From contig CAILUI010000190.1 in NCBI GenBank assembly GCA_903837355.1, positions 1 to 34,413 of the forward strand: 34,413 nt of DNA, read 5' to 3'. Position 1 is the stretch's first letter, and each line of letters starts with the position of its first letter. Below the pieces are notes generated by a model. That model searched no databases and was not told the DNA's origin. It saw only the letters and a program-made list of their open reading frames with translations. The DNA is from an uncultured Victivallales bacterium (GTDB lineage: Bacteria; Verrucomicrobiota; Lentisphaeria; Oligosphaerales; JAFGRS01). This document shows positions 15,787 through 23,831 of the stretch, one piece after another. Both the position numbers and the translations under genes were made by a program.

Positions 15787-16184
15787 GAGCCGCGACGAGA
15801 GCCTGGGGACGCGGTCCGGCCGGCGGGCTCTGTACCGGCGCCCTCCACCCCGCGGACCCGCTGGCGGCAGGGGTTCGAACTTTTTGCATTCCGTCGACTT
15901 GATTCCGCGCAAGTGTAGTGTAGATTATAGATCACGGTCTGAGTAGGTGCAGGCGCTCCTTGTGGGTGTTGTCAGTCACCAGGTTGTGGCCTGTAAGGTG
16001 CGAAGCCTCGAGAGCCTCCTTCAGTCCGTGAGCCCGTAGGCGTGTCGAGGGTCCCCATCGGCCCGGGTGCTCAACAGGGGTGTGCACAACGAGAGCAGAA
16101 GGCAAGCAGGCAGTGCACCGTCTGGTCTGACGACTTGTGGTGGTCGTGGGGATGCGGGCGGTCGGTCGGCAAGGGAGTGAATCT
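15787..16184 (+). promoter_or_regulatory. Promoter and long 5' leader of the RRM gene
   Basis: Nearly 400 bases carry no gene. A possible sigma70-type promoter is TTGATT (15899-15904), a 16-base spacer, then TAGATT (15921-15926), in the only AT-rich patch. If used, it leaves a leader of roughly 250 bases before the RRM ATG, ending in AAGGGAG (16171-16177). Long structured leaders are usual for cold-shock-type RNA-binding proteins, which suggests post-transcriptional control. The promoter is a by-eye match only. Confidence 0.45.
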
Positions 16185-16508
<324 letters not shown>

Positions 16509-16565
16509 GTCGTCGACGACGACTGCACGGGTGGTTCGCCGCCCGTAGGTTCTTGAGCAGATGCG

Positions 16566-16604
16566 AGAAGCAGAAGGCGTCATGCCTTCTGCTTCTTCTT
16601 TTTT
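16566..16604 (+). terminator. Rho-independent terminator of the RRM gene
   Basis: A perfect 13-bp stem, AGAAGCAGAAGGC (16566-16578) with GCCTTCTGCTTCT (16584-16596), has a 5-base loop and is followed by TCTTTTTT. It lies 58 bases after the RRM stop codon and is the clearest terminator in the window. Confidence 0.93.
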
Positions 16605-16655
16605 GGCGTAGAGGGTCCGTGGCAGGGGGAGACGGCGGGGCTATGTTACCCGGCT

Positions 16656-19600
16656 ATGGACGCCATGGCACCGATCCTACTACAGGGCAGTACCGCGCTT
16701 TCTGGAGCCCGCGTTTCCGCACTCCGGGAGCGTCTGCGGCGGCTGGAGCCGGCCGTCGAACTGAGCCGCATTGACAGCCACTATGTGTACGTGCTGGATG
16801 TGGCCGCGCCGCTGGTGGGCGGCGAGTGGGAGCAGGCACTCGCCCTGCTGGGTGCTTCCGGCCCCCATTGCGCCGCGGCGCCGGGGTTCTTTGTCACCCC
16901 GCGTCAGGGCACGATCTCGCCGTGGTCATCCAAGGCCACCGACATTTTCCACAACTGCGCTCTGGCCTCGGTTCGCCGGGTCGAGCGCGGCATCTGGTTT
17001 GAGGTTTGTGGTGTTGACGGTCGGCCCTTGACAGGGGACGCGCTGCGCGCGCTCCTACCGCTGGTCCACGACCGCATGACTCAAGGCGTCTATGGCGATC
17101 TCGCCGGCATGTTCCGGCAGCGCGCTCCGGCGCCCTTGCGTGTCATTGACGTGATGGGTGCTGGTCGCGCCGCGTTGGACCGGGCCAACCTCGAGATGGG
17201 ACTGGCGCTGAGCGCTGATGAGATCGGCTACCTGTTCGGGACCTACGAGGCGCTGGGCCGAAACCCCACCGATGTTGAGTTGTTGATGTTTGGCCAGGTC
17301 AACAGCGAGCACTGCCGCCACAAGATCTTCAAGGCGTCATGGGTCATCGACGGTGAGCCGCAGACGACATCGTTGTTCGATATGATCCGCCACACCCACG
17401 AGCTTCATCCCGGCGGGACCTTGAGCGTCTACCGCGATAACTCGGCGGTGATCGAGGGTGTTGCGGACACGTGGTTTGAGGTGGGTCCGGAAGCACCCCA
17501 TACATACCGTTACACGCCGGCGCAGATCGACATGATGATCAAGGTGGAGACCCACAACCACCCGACCGCGATCAGTCCCTTTCCGGGTGCCGCCACCGGC
17601 GTCGGTGGCGAGATTCGTGACGAGGGAGCGACCGGTACGGGGGCCCGGAGCAAGGCCGGACTGTGCGGTTTCATGGTCTCGAACCTGCGCGTTCCGGGCT
17701 TTGCGATGCCATGGGAGGCGTCCGGCGTTGAGCATCCTGCCCGCCTGGCGACGCCCTTGGAGATCATGCTCGACGGTCCGCTCGGGGGCGCGGCCTTCGG
17801 CAACGAGTACGGCCGGCCCCAACTATGCGGCTTCTTCAGGACCTACGAGGAAACGTGCAAGGGCCGCGGCCGGGGCTACCACAAGCCCATCATGCTGGCC
17901 GGGGGCATGGGTAACATCAAGCGGGAGCACGTGCAGAAGCGCAGTTTGCCGGTGGGGGCCTATGTCCTGCAGTTGGGCGGACCGGCGATGCGCATCGGGC
18001 TTGGCGGCGGCGCGGCCTCGTCGATGGACACGGGCAGCAACGCTGAGAACCTGGATTTCGACTCCGTGCAGCGTGACAATGCGGAGATGCAGCGCCGCTG
18101 CCAGGAGGTCATCAGCAGGTGCATCGCCATGGGTGAGCGAAATCCGATCCTCAGCATTCATGACATTGGCGCCGGCGGGCTCTCCAATGGCTGCCCGGAG
18201 TTGGTCGAAGAGAGCGGGGCGCGCTTCGAGTTGCGGCGGGTCCACAACGAAGAGCTCTCGATGAGTCCGATGGAGATTTGGTGCTGCGAGGCGCAGGAGC
18301 GCTACGTGCTGGCCGTGGCCCACGCCGACCTCGAGCCCTTCCTGGAGGTGTGCCGGCGCGAGCGCTGCGAGGTGGCGGTCATCGGAGAGACGACGGGCGA
18401 CCAGCGGCTGGTTGTGGGTGACGAGCATTTCGGCAATACGCCGATCGATCTTGAACTGCAGGCGCTGTTCGGCAACCCGCCGAAGCTGGTGCGTGACGTG
18501 CGGCGTCGCCGCGACCTCCACGCGGCGCTGGACGTCGCGCCGATGGAATTGCGTGACGCTGTCTGGCGGGTTCTGCACCTACCGGCCGTGGCGAACAAGA
18601 CGTTCCTGATCACCATTACCGACCGCAGTATCACGGGGCTGGTGGCGCGCGACCAGATGGTAGGGCCGTACCAGACGCCGATCTCGGATGTGGCGGTCAC
18701 AACCACGGGCTACAGGACCTGCACGGGCGAGGCCATGGCTGTGGGTGAGCGCTCGTGCCTTGCGGTCGTCAATGCGCCGGCCTCCGGGCGCCTGGCGGTA
18801 GCCGAGGCGCTGCTGAACCTGGCTGCGGCCAACATCGGTCCCATCGGTAACGTCAAACTCTCGGCCAACTGGATGGCTGCCTGCTCCGAAGAGGGCGAGG
18901 ATGCGAACCTGTTTGACACGGTGCGCGCCGTCGGCGTCGAGCTCTGCCCCCGGCTGGGTCTCTGCATTCCGGTGGGCAAGGACTCGCTGTCGATGCGTAC
19001 CGTGTGGCAGAGCGCGGACGGCCAAGCCCATCGTCAGGTGGCGCCGCTCAGCCTCTGCGTGAGCGCCTTCGCTCCGGTGCGCGATGTCCGCAAGACCGTC
19101 ACGGCGGAGTTGAAACCGGTCACGGCGTCGACCCTCTTGCTGGTTGATCTCGGCCGCGGCCGGAACCGCCTCGGCGGCGCCTCGGCTCTGGCCCAGGTCT
19201 ACAATCAGGTGGGCGCGGACCACCCTGATCTGGACTCGCCCGAGGACCTGCGTGCCTTCTTCATGGTGCTTCAGGATCTGGTCGAGCGCGGCCTGCTGCT
19301 CGCCTACCATGACCGCTCTGACGGCGGTCTGCTGGTGACCTTGGCGGAGATGGCTTTCGGCGCTCGCCGTGGCCTGTGCTGTGATCTGTCCGGCCTGCCG
19401 GGAACGGACCTGGCGCTGCTCTTTGCCGAAGAGTTGGGGGCCGTGCTGCAGGTGGCTGACGCAGACCTTGTGGCCGTCGAGTCGGCGCTGCTGGAGGCCG
19501 GTCTCGCGGGCGCCTCGCATCGCCTTGGCCGTCCGGCGGCCGACGGCTGTCTGACCCTTCTGCGCCAGGGGCGTCAGGTCTTTGCCGAGCGGGTCTCGGT

Positions 19601-20543
19601 GCTGAATCGCTGGTGGTCTGAGTTGACCTTCCGGATGCAGGCTCTGCGCGACCAGCCTGAGTGCGCCGGGGAGGAGTTCGACAACCTGCTCGACGAGGCC
19701 GATCCGGGCTTGACTTTCCAACTCACCTTCGACCCCGCCAAGCCGTTCACGGTCGGCACGGCATCTCGGCCGCGGATGGCCATCCTGCGGGAACAGGGTA
19801 TCAACGGTCAGGTGGAGATGGGAGCAGCTTTCGACCGCGCGGGCTTCGAGAGCCTTGATGTGCACATGACGGATCTGCTGGCTGGGCGCGTCGACCTGGC
19901 CGGGTTCGCCGGTCTGGTTGCCTGTGGCGGGTTTTCCTACGGGGACGTGCTGGGGGCCGGGGCAGGGTGGGCCAAGTCGGTGCTGTTCAACCCCCGCCTC
20001 CGGGAGATGTTTGCTGCCTTCTTTGCCCGGCCGGATTCCTTTGCCCTGGGCGTGTGTAATGGCTGTCAGATGGTGTCGCAGCTCAAGGGCATCATTCCGG
20101 GTGCCGGCCATTGGCCGGCGTTCTCCCGCAACCGCTGTGAGCGCTTTGAGGCACGCTACGTAACCGTCGAGGTGTTGCCCTCGCCGTCGATCCTCTTCAG
20201 CGGCATGGAAGGCAGCCGTCTGGGTATCCCGGTGGCGCACGGCGAGGGCTTCGCGGACTTCACGGCGACGGGTTCGTCGGCGGAGGCCTGGCGCCAGGGG
20301 TTGGTGTGTGCCCGCTTCGTCGACAACTACGGGCAGCCGACCGAGCGCTATCCGTTCAATCCCAACGGCTCGCCGGCGGGGGTGACAGGCCTGACCACGG
20401 TCGATGGGCGGGTGACCATCATGATGCCGCATCCTGAGCGCGCCTTCCGGCGCGTGCAACTGTCCTATGCGCCGCCGGCGTGGTCGTGCCCCGAGGGGCC
20501 CTGGCTGCGCATGTTCCAGAACGCCCGCGCTCGGCTGGGGTGA
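16656..20543 (+). CDS. purL: Phosphoribosylformylglycinamidine synthase, single-chain (FGAR amidotransferase)
   Basis: This is a 1295-residue enzyme of purine synthesis, converting FGAR, glutamine and ATP to FGAM. It is the large fused form in which the PurS-like N-terminal part, the synthase domain and the glutaminase domain are one chain, as in gammaproteobacteria and eukaryotes (about 1,300 residues), not the separate PurS/PurL/PurQ set. Synthase landmarks include [33 protein letters not shown] and [15 protein letters not shown]. The C-terminal class I glutaminase has the nucleophile in GVCNGCQM (Cys1134) and the His/Glu pair in PHPERAF (His1259, Glu1261). Two close ATGs (16656 and 16665) are possible starts. 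It follows the RRM terminator closely, so its promoter must lie in or just after that region. Confidence 0.96.
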   Translation: MDAMAPILLQGSTALSGARVSALRERLRRLEPAVELSRIDSHYVYVLDVAAPLVGGEWEQALALLGASGPHCAAAPGFFVTPRQGTISPWSSKATDIFHNCALASVRRVERGIWFEVCGVDGRPLTGDALRALLPLVHDRMTQGVYGDLAGMFRQRAPAPLRVIDVMGAGRAALDRANLEMGLALSADEIGYLFGTYEALGRNPTDVELLMFGQVNSEHCRHKIFKASWVIDGEPQTTSLFDMIRHTHELHPGGTLSVYRDNSAVIEGVADTWFEVGPEAPHTYRYTPAQIDMMIKVETHNHPTAISPFPGAATGVGGEIRDEGATGTGARSKAGLCGFMVSNLRVPGFAMPWEASGVEHPARLATPLEIMLDGPLGGAAFGNEYGRPQLCGFFRTYEETCKGRGRGYHKPIMLAGGMGNIKREHVQKRSLPVGAYVLQLGGPAMRIGLGGGAASSMDTGSNAENLDFDSVQRDNAEMQRRCQEVISRCIAMGERNPILSIHDIGAGGLSNGCPELVEESGARFELRRVHNEELSMSPMEIWCCEAQERYVLAVAHADLEPFLEVCRRERCEVAVIGETTGDQRLVVGDEHFGNTPIDLELQALFGNPPKLVRDVRRRRDLHAALDVAPMELRDAVWRVLHLPAVANKTFLITITDRSITGLVARDQMVGPYQTPISDVAVTTTGYRTCTGEAMAVGERSCLAVVNAPASGRLAVAEALLNLAAANIGPIGNVKLSANWMAACSEEGEDANLFDTVRAVGVELCPRLGLCIPVGKDSLSMRTVWQSADGQAHRQVAPLSLCVSAFAPVRDVRKTVTAELKPVTASTLLLVDLGRGRNRLGGASALAQVYNQVGADHPDLDSPEDLRAFFMVLQDLVERGLLLAYHDRSDGGLLVTLAEMAFGARRGLCCDLSGLPGTDLALLFAEELGAVLQVADADLVAVESALLEAGLAGASHRLGRPAADGCLTLLRQGRQVFAERVSVLNRWWSELTFRMQALRDQPECAGEEFDNLLDEADPGLTFQLTFDPAKPFTVGTASRPRMAILREQGINGQVEMGAAFDRAGFESLDVHMTDLLAGRVDLAGFAGLVACGGFSYGDVLGAGAGWAKSVLFNPRLREMFAAFFARPDSFALGVCNGCQMVSQLKGIIPGAGHWPAFSRNRCERFEARYVTVEVLPSPSILFSGMEGSRLGIPVAHGEGFADFTATGSSAEAWRQGLVCARFVDNYGQPTERYPFNPNGSPAGVTGLTTVDGRVTIMMPHPERAFRRVQLSYAPPAWSCPEGPWLRMFQNARARLG

Positions 20544-20759
20544 GCGCCCGTCGGCCTACCCGCCGTCTGCAAGACCGCCGTCTGCAAGACCGCCGTCTGC
20601 AAGACCGCCGCCTGCAAGACCGCCGCCTGCAAGACCGCCGCCTGCAAGACCGCCGCCTGCAAGACCGCCGCCTGCAAGACCCAGAACGCGCGCGCGGCAG
20701 TAGGGCGAGCCCTGCTGGCCCATGCCCGCCGTCTGCAAGCCCCAGGCATCCTCCCGCGC
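20544..20759. other. Intergenic region between convergent purL and ATPase genes
   Basis: This 216-base gap lies between two stop codons facing each other. Most of it is the 15-bp tandem array described separately. The rest, to 20759, is C-rich and holds a degenerate single copy (CCGCCGTCTGCAAG near 20727-20740). No convincing gene or terminator stem is visible. Confidence 0.6.
20566..20681. repeat. 15-bp minisatellite, seven full units plus a partial
   Basis: The unit is YCTGCAAGACCGCCG. Three units begin with T (20566, 20581, 20596) and four with C (20611, 20626, 20641, 20656), followed by a truncated eighth from 20671. Units are otherwise identical, which indicates recent expansion or homogenisation. 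The array is a multiple of three in every frame, so it creates long spurious open frames on both strands. Confidence 0.92.
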
Positions 20760-22058
20760 CTACTCCCGCGCCAGTGCCCAGCGCCAGAACGGCGTCACCG
20801 CAACCGGCCGACCCCCTACTTCGGTGTTCTCGGCCTCACCACGCGTCACCACCGTGGCCCCCGTCGCACCGGTCTCATCCATGGCCTCAGCCAGCGCCCC
20901 GAACTCCCTCTGGCGCACTGCGTCTGCCGCCAGCGTCTCACACACCTGCACCAACTGCACCCGATCCGCACCGTCCCGCCAGACGAAGTCGACCTCCTTG
21001 CCGGTCCGCGTCCGGTAGTAGTGGACCTGCCGAACGGCCCGGCGCAGCGTAGCAAATACCAGGTTCTCGAGCAGATGCCCGCTGTTCACCAGCACCCCGG
21101 TGCCGCACGACCGCGCCAGGGCATGATCGACGGCATACACTTTGCGCGGGTTGGCGTTCTGCCGCGACTGAGAGGCGTCGAACAGCCGCACAGCGAAGAA
21201 GAAGTAAGCATCCTCGAACCAGTCCAGGTACTCGGCGACGGCGCTCTTGGGCGCCTTGTGCCCGAGCGATTGCAGGTAGGCGGTCAGCTTGTTCACCGTG
21301 TGCAATCCCGCCACGTTGTTCACCAGGCGCAGCGCCAGGTCGCGCACGGCACGCGGGTGGTGCACGCCATGCCGCTCCACCACGTCGCGCAGGCAGACGG
21401 CATGCAGGTAATCCTGATGAATGGCCACGCGTGTCGCCGGCTGGACCGTGCGGACTTCGGGGAAGCCGCCGGTCTCCCAGTAGCCATGGAACGCCGACTC
21501 AACCGCCGCGCGCCGCACCGAGGTCAGCGGCCCCTCGGCCAGGCCCTGTGCGCTGAGGTACTCCGCGAAGGAGAAGGGGAACAGTTCGACCATCAGCGAG
21601 CGCCCCCGCATCTGCGTGGCCACTTCCGCCGCCAGCATTTGCGCCGACGACCCGGTCAGATACACCTGACAGCGCTCTGTCCGCAGCAGCCGGTCCACGA
21701 ACGGCTCCCAGTGGGGCACCACCTGAATCTCGTCAAAAAAGCAGTGCACCATCTCGGCGCCGCGCTTGGCCGGGTAGAGCGAGTAGTAGGCCTCCACCAC
21801 ATCCCCGAGGCGGCGCCCGTCACTCCAGAGGTCGCACAGTCTCTCGTCGAAGAAGTTCACGTAGAGCAGGTTACTGCGTTCGGCATCGGCCCGGGCCGCC
21901 GCGATCTGCGCCACCCAGGTGGTCTTGCCGGAGCGCCGCGCGCCCACGCACACCACGGCTTTGCCCCGCACCGGCTCCACCGTCAGCCGGCGCGGTACCC
22001 CTGTGTCGGGCGGTCGACGCTGAAAGTCCAAGATCAGTTCACGCAGCAGATCGCGCAT
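20760..22058 (-). CDS. AAA ATPase with DUF4143-type C-terminal domain
   Basis: This 432-residue protein has a P-loop GARRSGKTT (39-47), a Walker B strand HCFFDEIQ (104-111) and a sensor-like LTGSSAQ (134-140). Next come LFPFSFAEYL and YWETGGFPEV, both typical of the AAA_14/DUF4143 family. The C-terminal part has the PD-(D/E)xK-like pattern of DUF4143 (GHLLENLVFATLRR, then YYRTRTGKEVDFVW, then VQLVQVCE). The family is widespread, often horizontally moved, and of uncertain role; archaeal and bacterial members occur near toxin-antitoxin or mobile genes. The gene stands alone, preceded by an AT-rich stretch and convergent with purL across the minisatellite. Nothing suggests truncation. Confidence 0.9.
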   Translation of the reverse strand: MRDLLRELILDFQRRPPDTGVPRRLTVEPVRGKAVVCVGARRSGKTTWVAQIAAARADAERSNLLYVNFFDERLCDLWSDGRRLGDVVEAYYSLYPAKRGAEMVHCFFDEIQVVPHWEPFVDRLLRTERCQVYLTGSSAQMLAAEVATQMRGRSLMVELFPFSFAEYLSAQGLAEGPLTSVRRAAVESAFHGYWETGGFPEVRTVQPATRVAIHQDYLHAVCLRDVVERHGVHHPRAVRDLALRLVNNVAGLHTVNKLTAYLQSLGHKAPKSAVAEYLDWFEDAYFFFAVRLFDASQSRQNANPRKVYAVDHALARSCGTGVLVNSGHLLENLVFATLRRAVRQVHYYRTRTGKEVDFVWRDGADRVQLVQVCETLAADAVRQREFGALAEAMDETGATGATVVTRGEAENTEVGGRPVAVTPFWRWALARE

Positions 22059-22367
22059 GGCCGGACACCTGTATCAGCACAATTGGCAATATCTATTACC
22101 ACTTTACACCAGAATCGGAGACTTTTATTTCCATCCTCTACGTAGGCGCGGAAAGCCAATGCCCGGGCCGCCGCGGCGGGCTCAGGACCAGCGCCCGCCG
22201 TGGCCCATGCCGTTCGTCTGCATGGAGAATTCGTCGGGAGTGCTTGACAAAGGCCATGGGGGGGGGGGTTGTGTATGCAGCGTACCGATGGAGGCATTTG
22301 GGCGGTTTGTTGGCGCCGGCGGCACAGGACGGGCCGCAAGAGAGCGGGAAAGAGGGGAGAGTGCGCG
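22059..22367. promoter_or_regulatory. Divergent regulatory region with AT-rich block and G10 tract
   Basis: The first part (22081-22140) has 39 A/T in 60 bases, strikingly AT-rich for this window, and probably contains the ATPase promoter on the minus strand. Toward the plus-strand gene there is a perfect -35 hexamer TTGACA (22244-22249), a run of ten G (22259-22268) and TATGCA (22274-22279). The hexamer spacing is 24 bases, longer than the usual 17, so promoter use is uncertain. GGGGAG (22353-22358) is the ribosome binding site of the PEP-CTERM gene. Confidence 0.5.
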
Positions 22368-23252
22368 ATGGGCGGAACCTGGCGGATGCTGGCGCTGACT
22401 GTCGTTGCGGCGGGATGGCTGGCCGTGTCGGGGGCGCGGGGGGATCTCATCACCCACAGCGGTACCGCCGTCACCATGGACTTCGTGAGTATCGGTAGCG
22501 CGGGCAATCTGGCGGACGACACGGGCTACGGCAGCGTGGGCTACGACTACCGCATCGGGACCTATGAGGTGAGCGCGGCCCAGTGGGCGTCTGTCCTTGC
22601 GGCGGCTCCCGGCGTCGGAAACGCCGGTAACTGGAGCGGTTCGCAGGCGACGGCAGGCACAAGTTGGTACGAGGCAGCGAGATTCTGCAACTGGCTGACC
22701 ACGGGGAACACGGCTCTGGGCGTGTATAACACGACTTCGTGGACAGTGAACCGCAGTTACCGTAACGCTGAGGGTATGGCCTATTTCATCCCCACCGAGG
22801 ACGAGTGGTACAAGGCGGCGTACTACAATCCCTCGGACTCGACCTACAACGACTACCCGACCGGCAGCAACAGTGTGCCCGACGGGATCGACTTCGCTGG
22901 AGACACAGCATTCGATGCCGTGTTCTGGGACGGGTACACGCAGAGCCAGCCGCGCGCCGTGACCGATGCGGGCGACTTGAGCCCGTTCCTCACCATGGGT
23001 CAGGGTGGCAATGTCTGGGAATGGAACGAGACGGTGATAGGCGGTAATCGCGGGCTAAGCGGCGGGTCGCTCGCCAACCCCGGCTTCACCCTGCGTGCTG
23101 ACTTCCACGCCTACGACGACCCGGCGCTCGAGTATAGCGCGCTCGGTTTTCGTGTCGCCTCGTTTGGTGTTGTCCCTGAGCCGGGGTCGCTCGGGCTGCT
23201 GCTGCTGGGCTTGGCGGGGATGGTAGCGCGGCGGAGACGCGTAGTCCGCTGA
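22368..23252 (+). CDS. PEP-CTERM protein with formylglycine-generating-enzyme-like (SUMF1) domain
   Basis: This is a 294-residue exported protein with a signal peptide to about residue 26. An FGE-sulfatase fold follows: YRIGTYEVSAAQWASVL, SWYEAARFCNWLTTG, FIPTEDEWYKAAYYNP, GGNVWEWNETVIGG, and a closing GGSLANPGFTLRADFHAYDDP with LGFRVAS. The C terminus is a textbook PEP-CTERM sorting signal: VPEPGS, a hydrophobic stretch (LGLLLLGLAGMVA) and RRRR. It should be exported and processed by an exosortase, as extracellular-matrix-linked proteins are. The catalytic cysteine pair of true formylglycine-generating enzymes is not seen, so it is likely a binding or structural derivative. The ATG at 22368 is chosen by the ribosome binding site and signal peptide. 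Confidence 0.92.
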   Translation: MGGTWRMLALTVVAAGWLAVSGARGDLITHSGTAVTMDFVSIGSAGNLADDTGYGSVGYDYRIGTYEVSAAQWASVLAAAPGVGNAGNWSGSQATAGTSWYEAARFCNWLTTGNTALGVYNTTSWTVNRSYRNAEGMAYFIPTEDEWYKAAYYNPSDSTYNDYPTGSNSVPDGIDFAGDTAFDAVFWDGYTQSQPRAVTDAGDLSPFLTMGQGGNVWEWNETVIGGNRGLSGGSLANPGFTLRADFHAYDDPALEYSALGFRVASFGVVPEPGSLGLLLLGLAGMVARRRRVVR

Positions 23253-23372
23253 TCCGCTTGGCATCCTCTTCATCCCGCCTACGGCGGTGCGTAAGACGGC
23301 GGTTCGCTCCGGCGAACGGGCCGGCAGAGCCTCCCCGTCTACCCCCACGACCTCGGCAACCATGCCAGGCAC

Positions 23373-23501
23373 TTGGAGGGCAAGAGCAGGCCGCCCGTGG
23401 GCGGCCGAATCGCCGCCGCACCCCCCCCGCCGGGGGTGCCTGAGACGGCAGCGTGCCGGGTCGGCATCCTGCTGGCCAGCAGGACTGTACTTGCCCTCCA
23501 A
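23373..23501. repeat. Nested inverted-repeat element with 18-bp palindrome, copy B
   Basis: Perfect 12-bp arms TTGGAGGGCAAG (23373-23384) and CTTGCCCTCCAA (23490-23501) enclose the perfect palindrome TCCTGCTGGCCAGCAGGA (23467-23484). The arm and palindrome match copy A at 12748-12940, except that the arm has A instead of G at one position and a 5-base insert lies between palindrome and arm. Between the arms is a separate hairpin, GCACCCCC (23418-23425) with GGGGGTGC (23432-23439). Confidence 0.75.
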
Positions 23502-23577
23502 ACCTCGGTGCGTCAGTACCCCGGGCGCGGCGTCTGGTGCGCTATGCGGACCTTTCCCGTAAGCTCTCTGCCGTCTC

Positions 23578-23608
23578 AAAGCTGCGTCGAGCCGCAGGCA
23601 CTCCAAAG
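23578..23608. repeat. 31-bp direct repeat, copy 1
   Basis: This is identical over 31 bases to 23720-23750, with starts 142 bases apart. The core contains CTGCGTCGAGCCGCAG, which can fold into a small hairpin, and ends in CACTCCAAAG. Confidence 0.85.
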
Positions 23609-23719
23609 CTCGGCCTACTGGCCAGCGCGGCAGGGTCTACACCGAGTCCCGACGCAGGCGGGACTCTTTGGACTGCGGTGACCTGGCACCGCTTTGGGGC
23701 GGCGGGGGAGGAAGGCAGG

Positions 23720-23750
23720 AAAGCTGCGTCGAGCCGCAGGCACTCCAAAG
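23720..23750. repeat. 31-bp direct repeat, copy 2, with nearby inverted partner
   Basis: This is an exact repeat of 23578-23608. Its right end continues into GCACTCCAAAGAGTCCC (23740-23756), which pairs with GGGACTCTTTGGACTGC (23660-23676) at 16 of 17 positions. The region can therefore also form a large stem-loop. Confidence 0.82.
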
Positions 23751-23831
23751 AGTCCCGTGTTCCCCGTGACTCAGTCTCAGGGCAGTACACGGCTCGCGGG
23801 CCGTTCGGGGGTTCTGCAAGAACCGCCCCAG

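Larger units (their letters stand above)
23253..23831. other. Repeat-rich intergenic region
   Basis: Nearly 580 bases lie between the PEP-CTERM gene and the end of the methyltransferase gene, which points toward it. No credible gene is found. The stretch is dominated by repeats: palindromic element copy B (23373-23501), a GC hairpin (23418-23439), an 11-bp inverted pair TGAGACGGCAG / CTGCCGTCTCA (23441-23451, 23568-23578), and the 31-bp direct repeat with an inverted partner (23578-23756). Open frames on both strands run through these repeats and are read as artefacts. Confidence 0.7.

Noticed and set aside
15868..15885. tRNA-like T-loop GGGTTCGAAC upstream of the RRM gene
   Set aside because: No pairing T stem, anticodon arm or acceptor arm could be built around it on either strand.
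18579..20459. Long minus-strand frame opposite purL
   Set aside because: It is antisense to unambiguous PurL domains and has a composition of Arg, His and Gln typical of shadow frames in GC-rich DNA.
20566..20681. Possible CRISPR array
   Set aside because: The 15-bp units are directly tandem with no spacers and no cas gene is near; it is a minisatellite.
20465..20750. Open frames with repeated Gln-Asp-Arg-Arg-Leu or Leu-Ala-Gly-Gly-Gly motifs on both strands
   Set aside because: They are created by a 15-bp array that is open in several frames, lie partly over the end of purL, and have no start signal or family.
23253..23831. Short proteins with recurring Glu-Cys-Leu-Arg-Leu-Asp-Ala-Ala segments
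   Set aside because: The recurrence comes from the 31-bp direct DNA repeat, and the frames cross non-coding repeats without ribosome binding sites.
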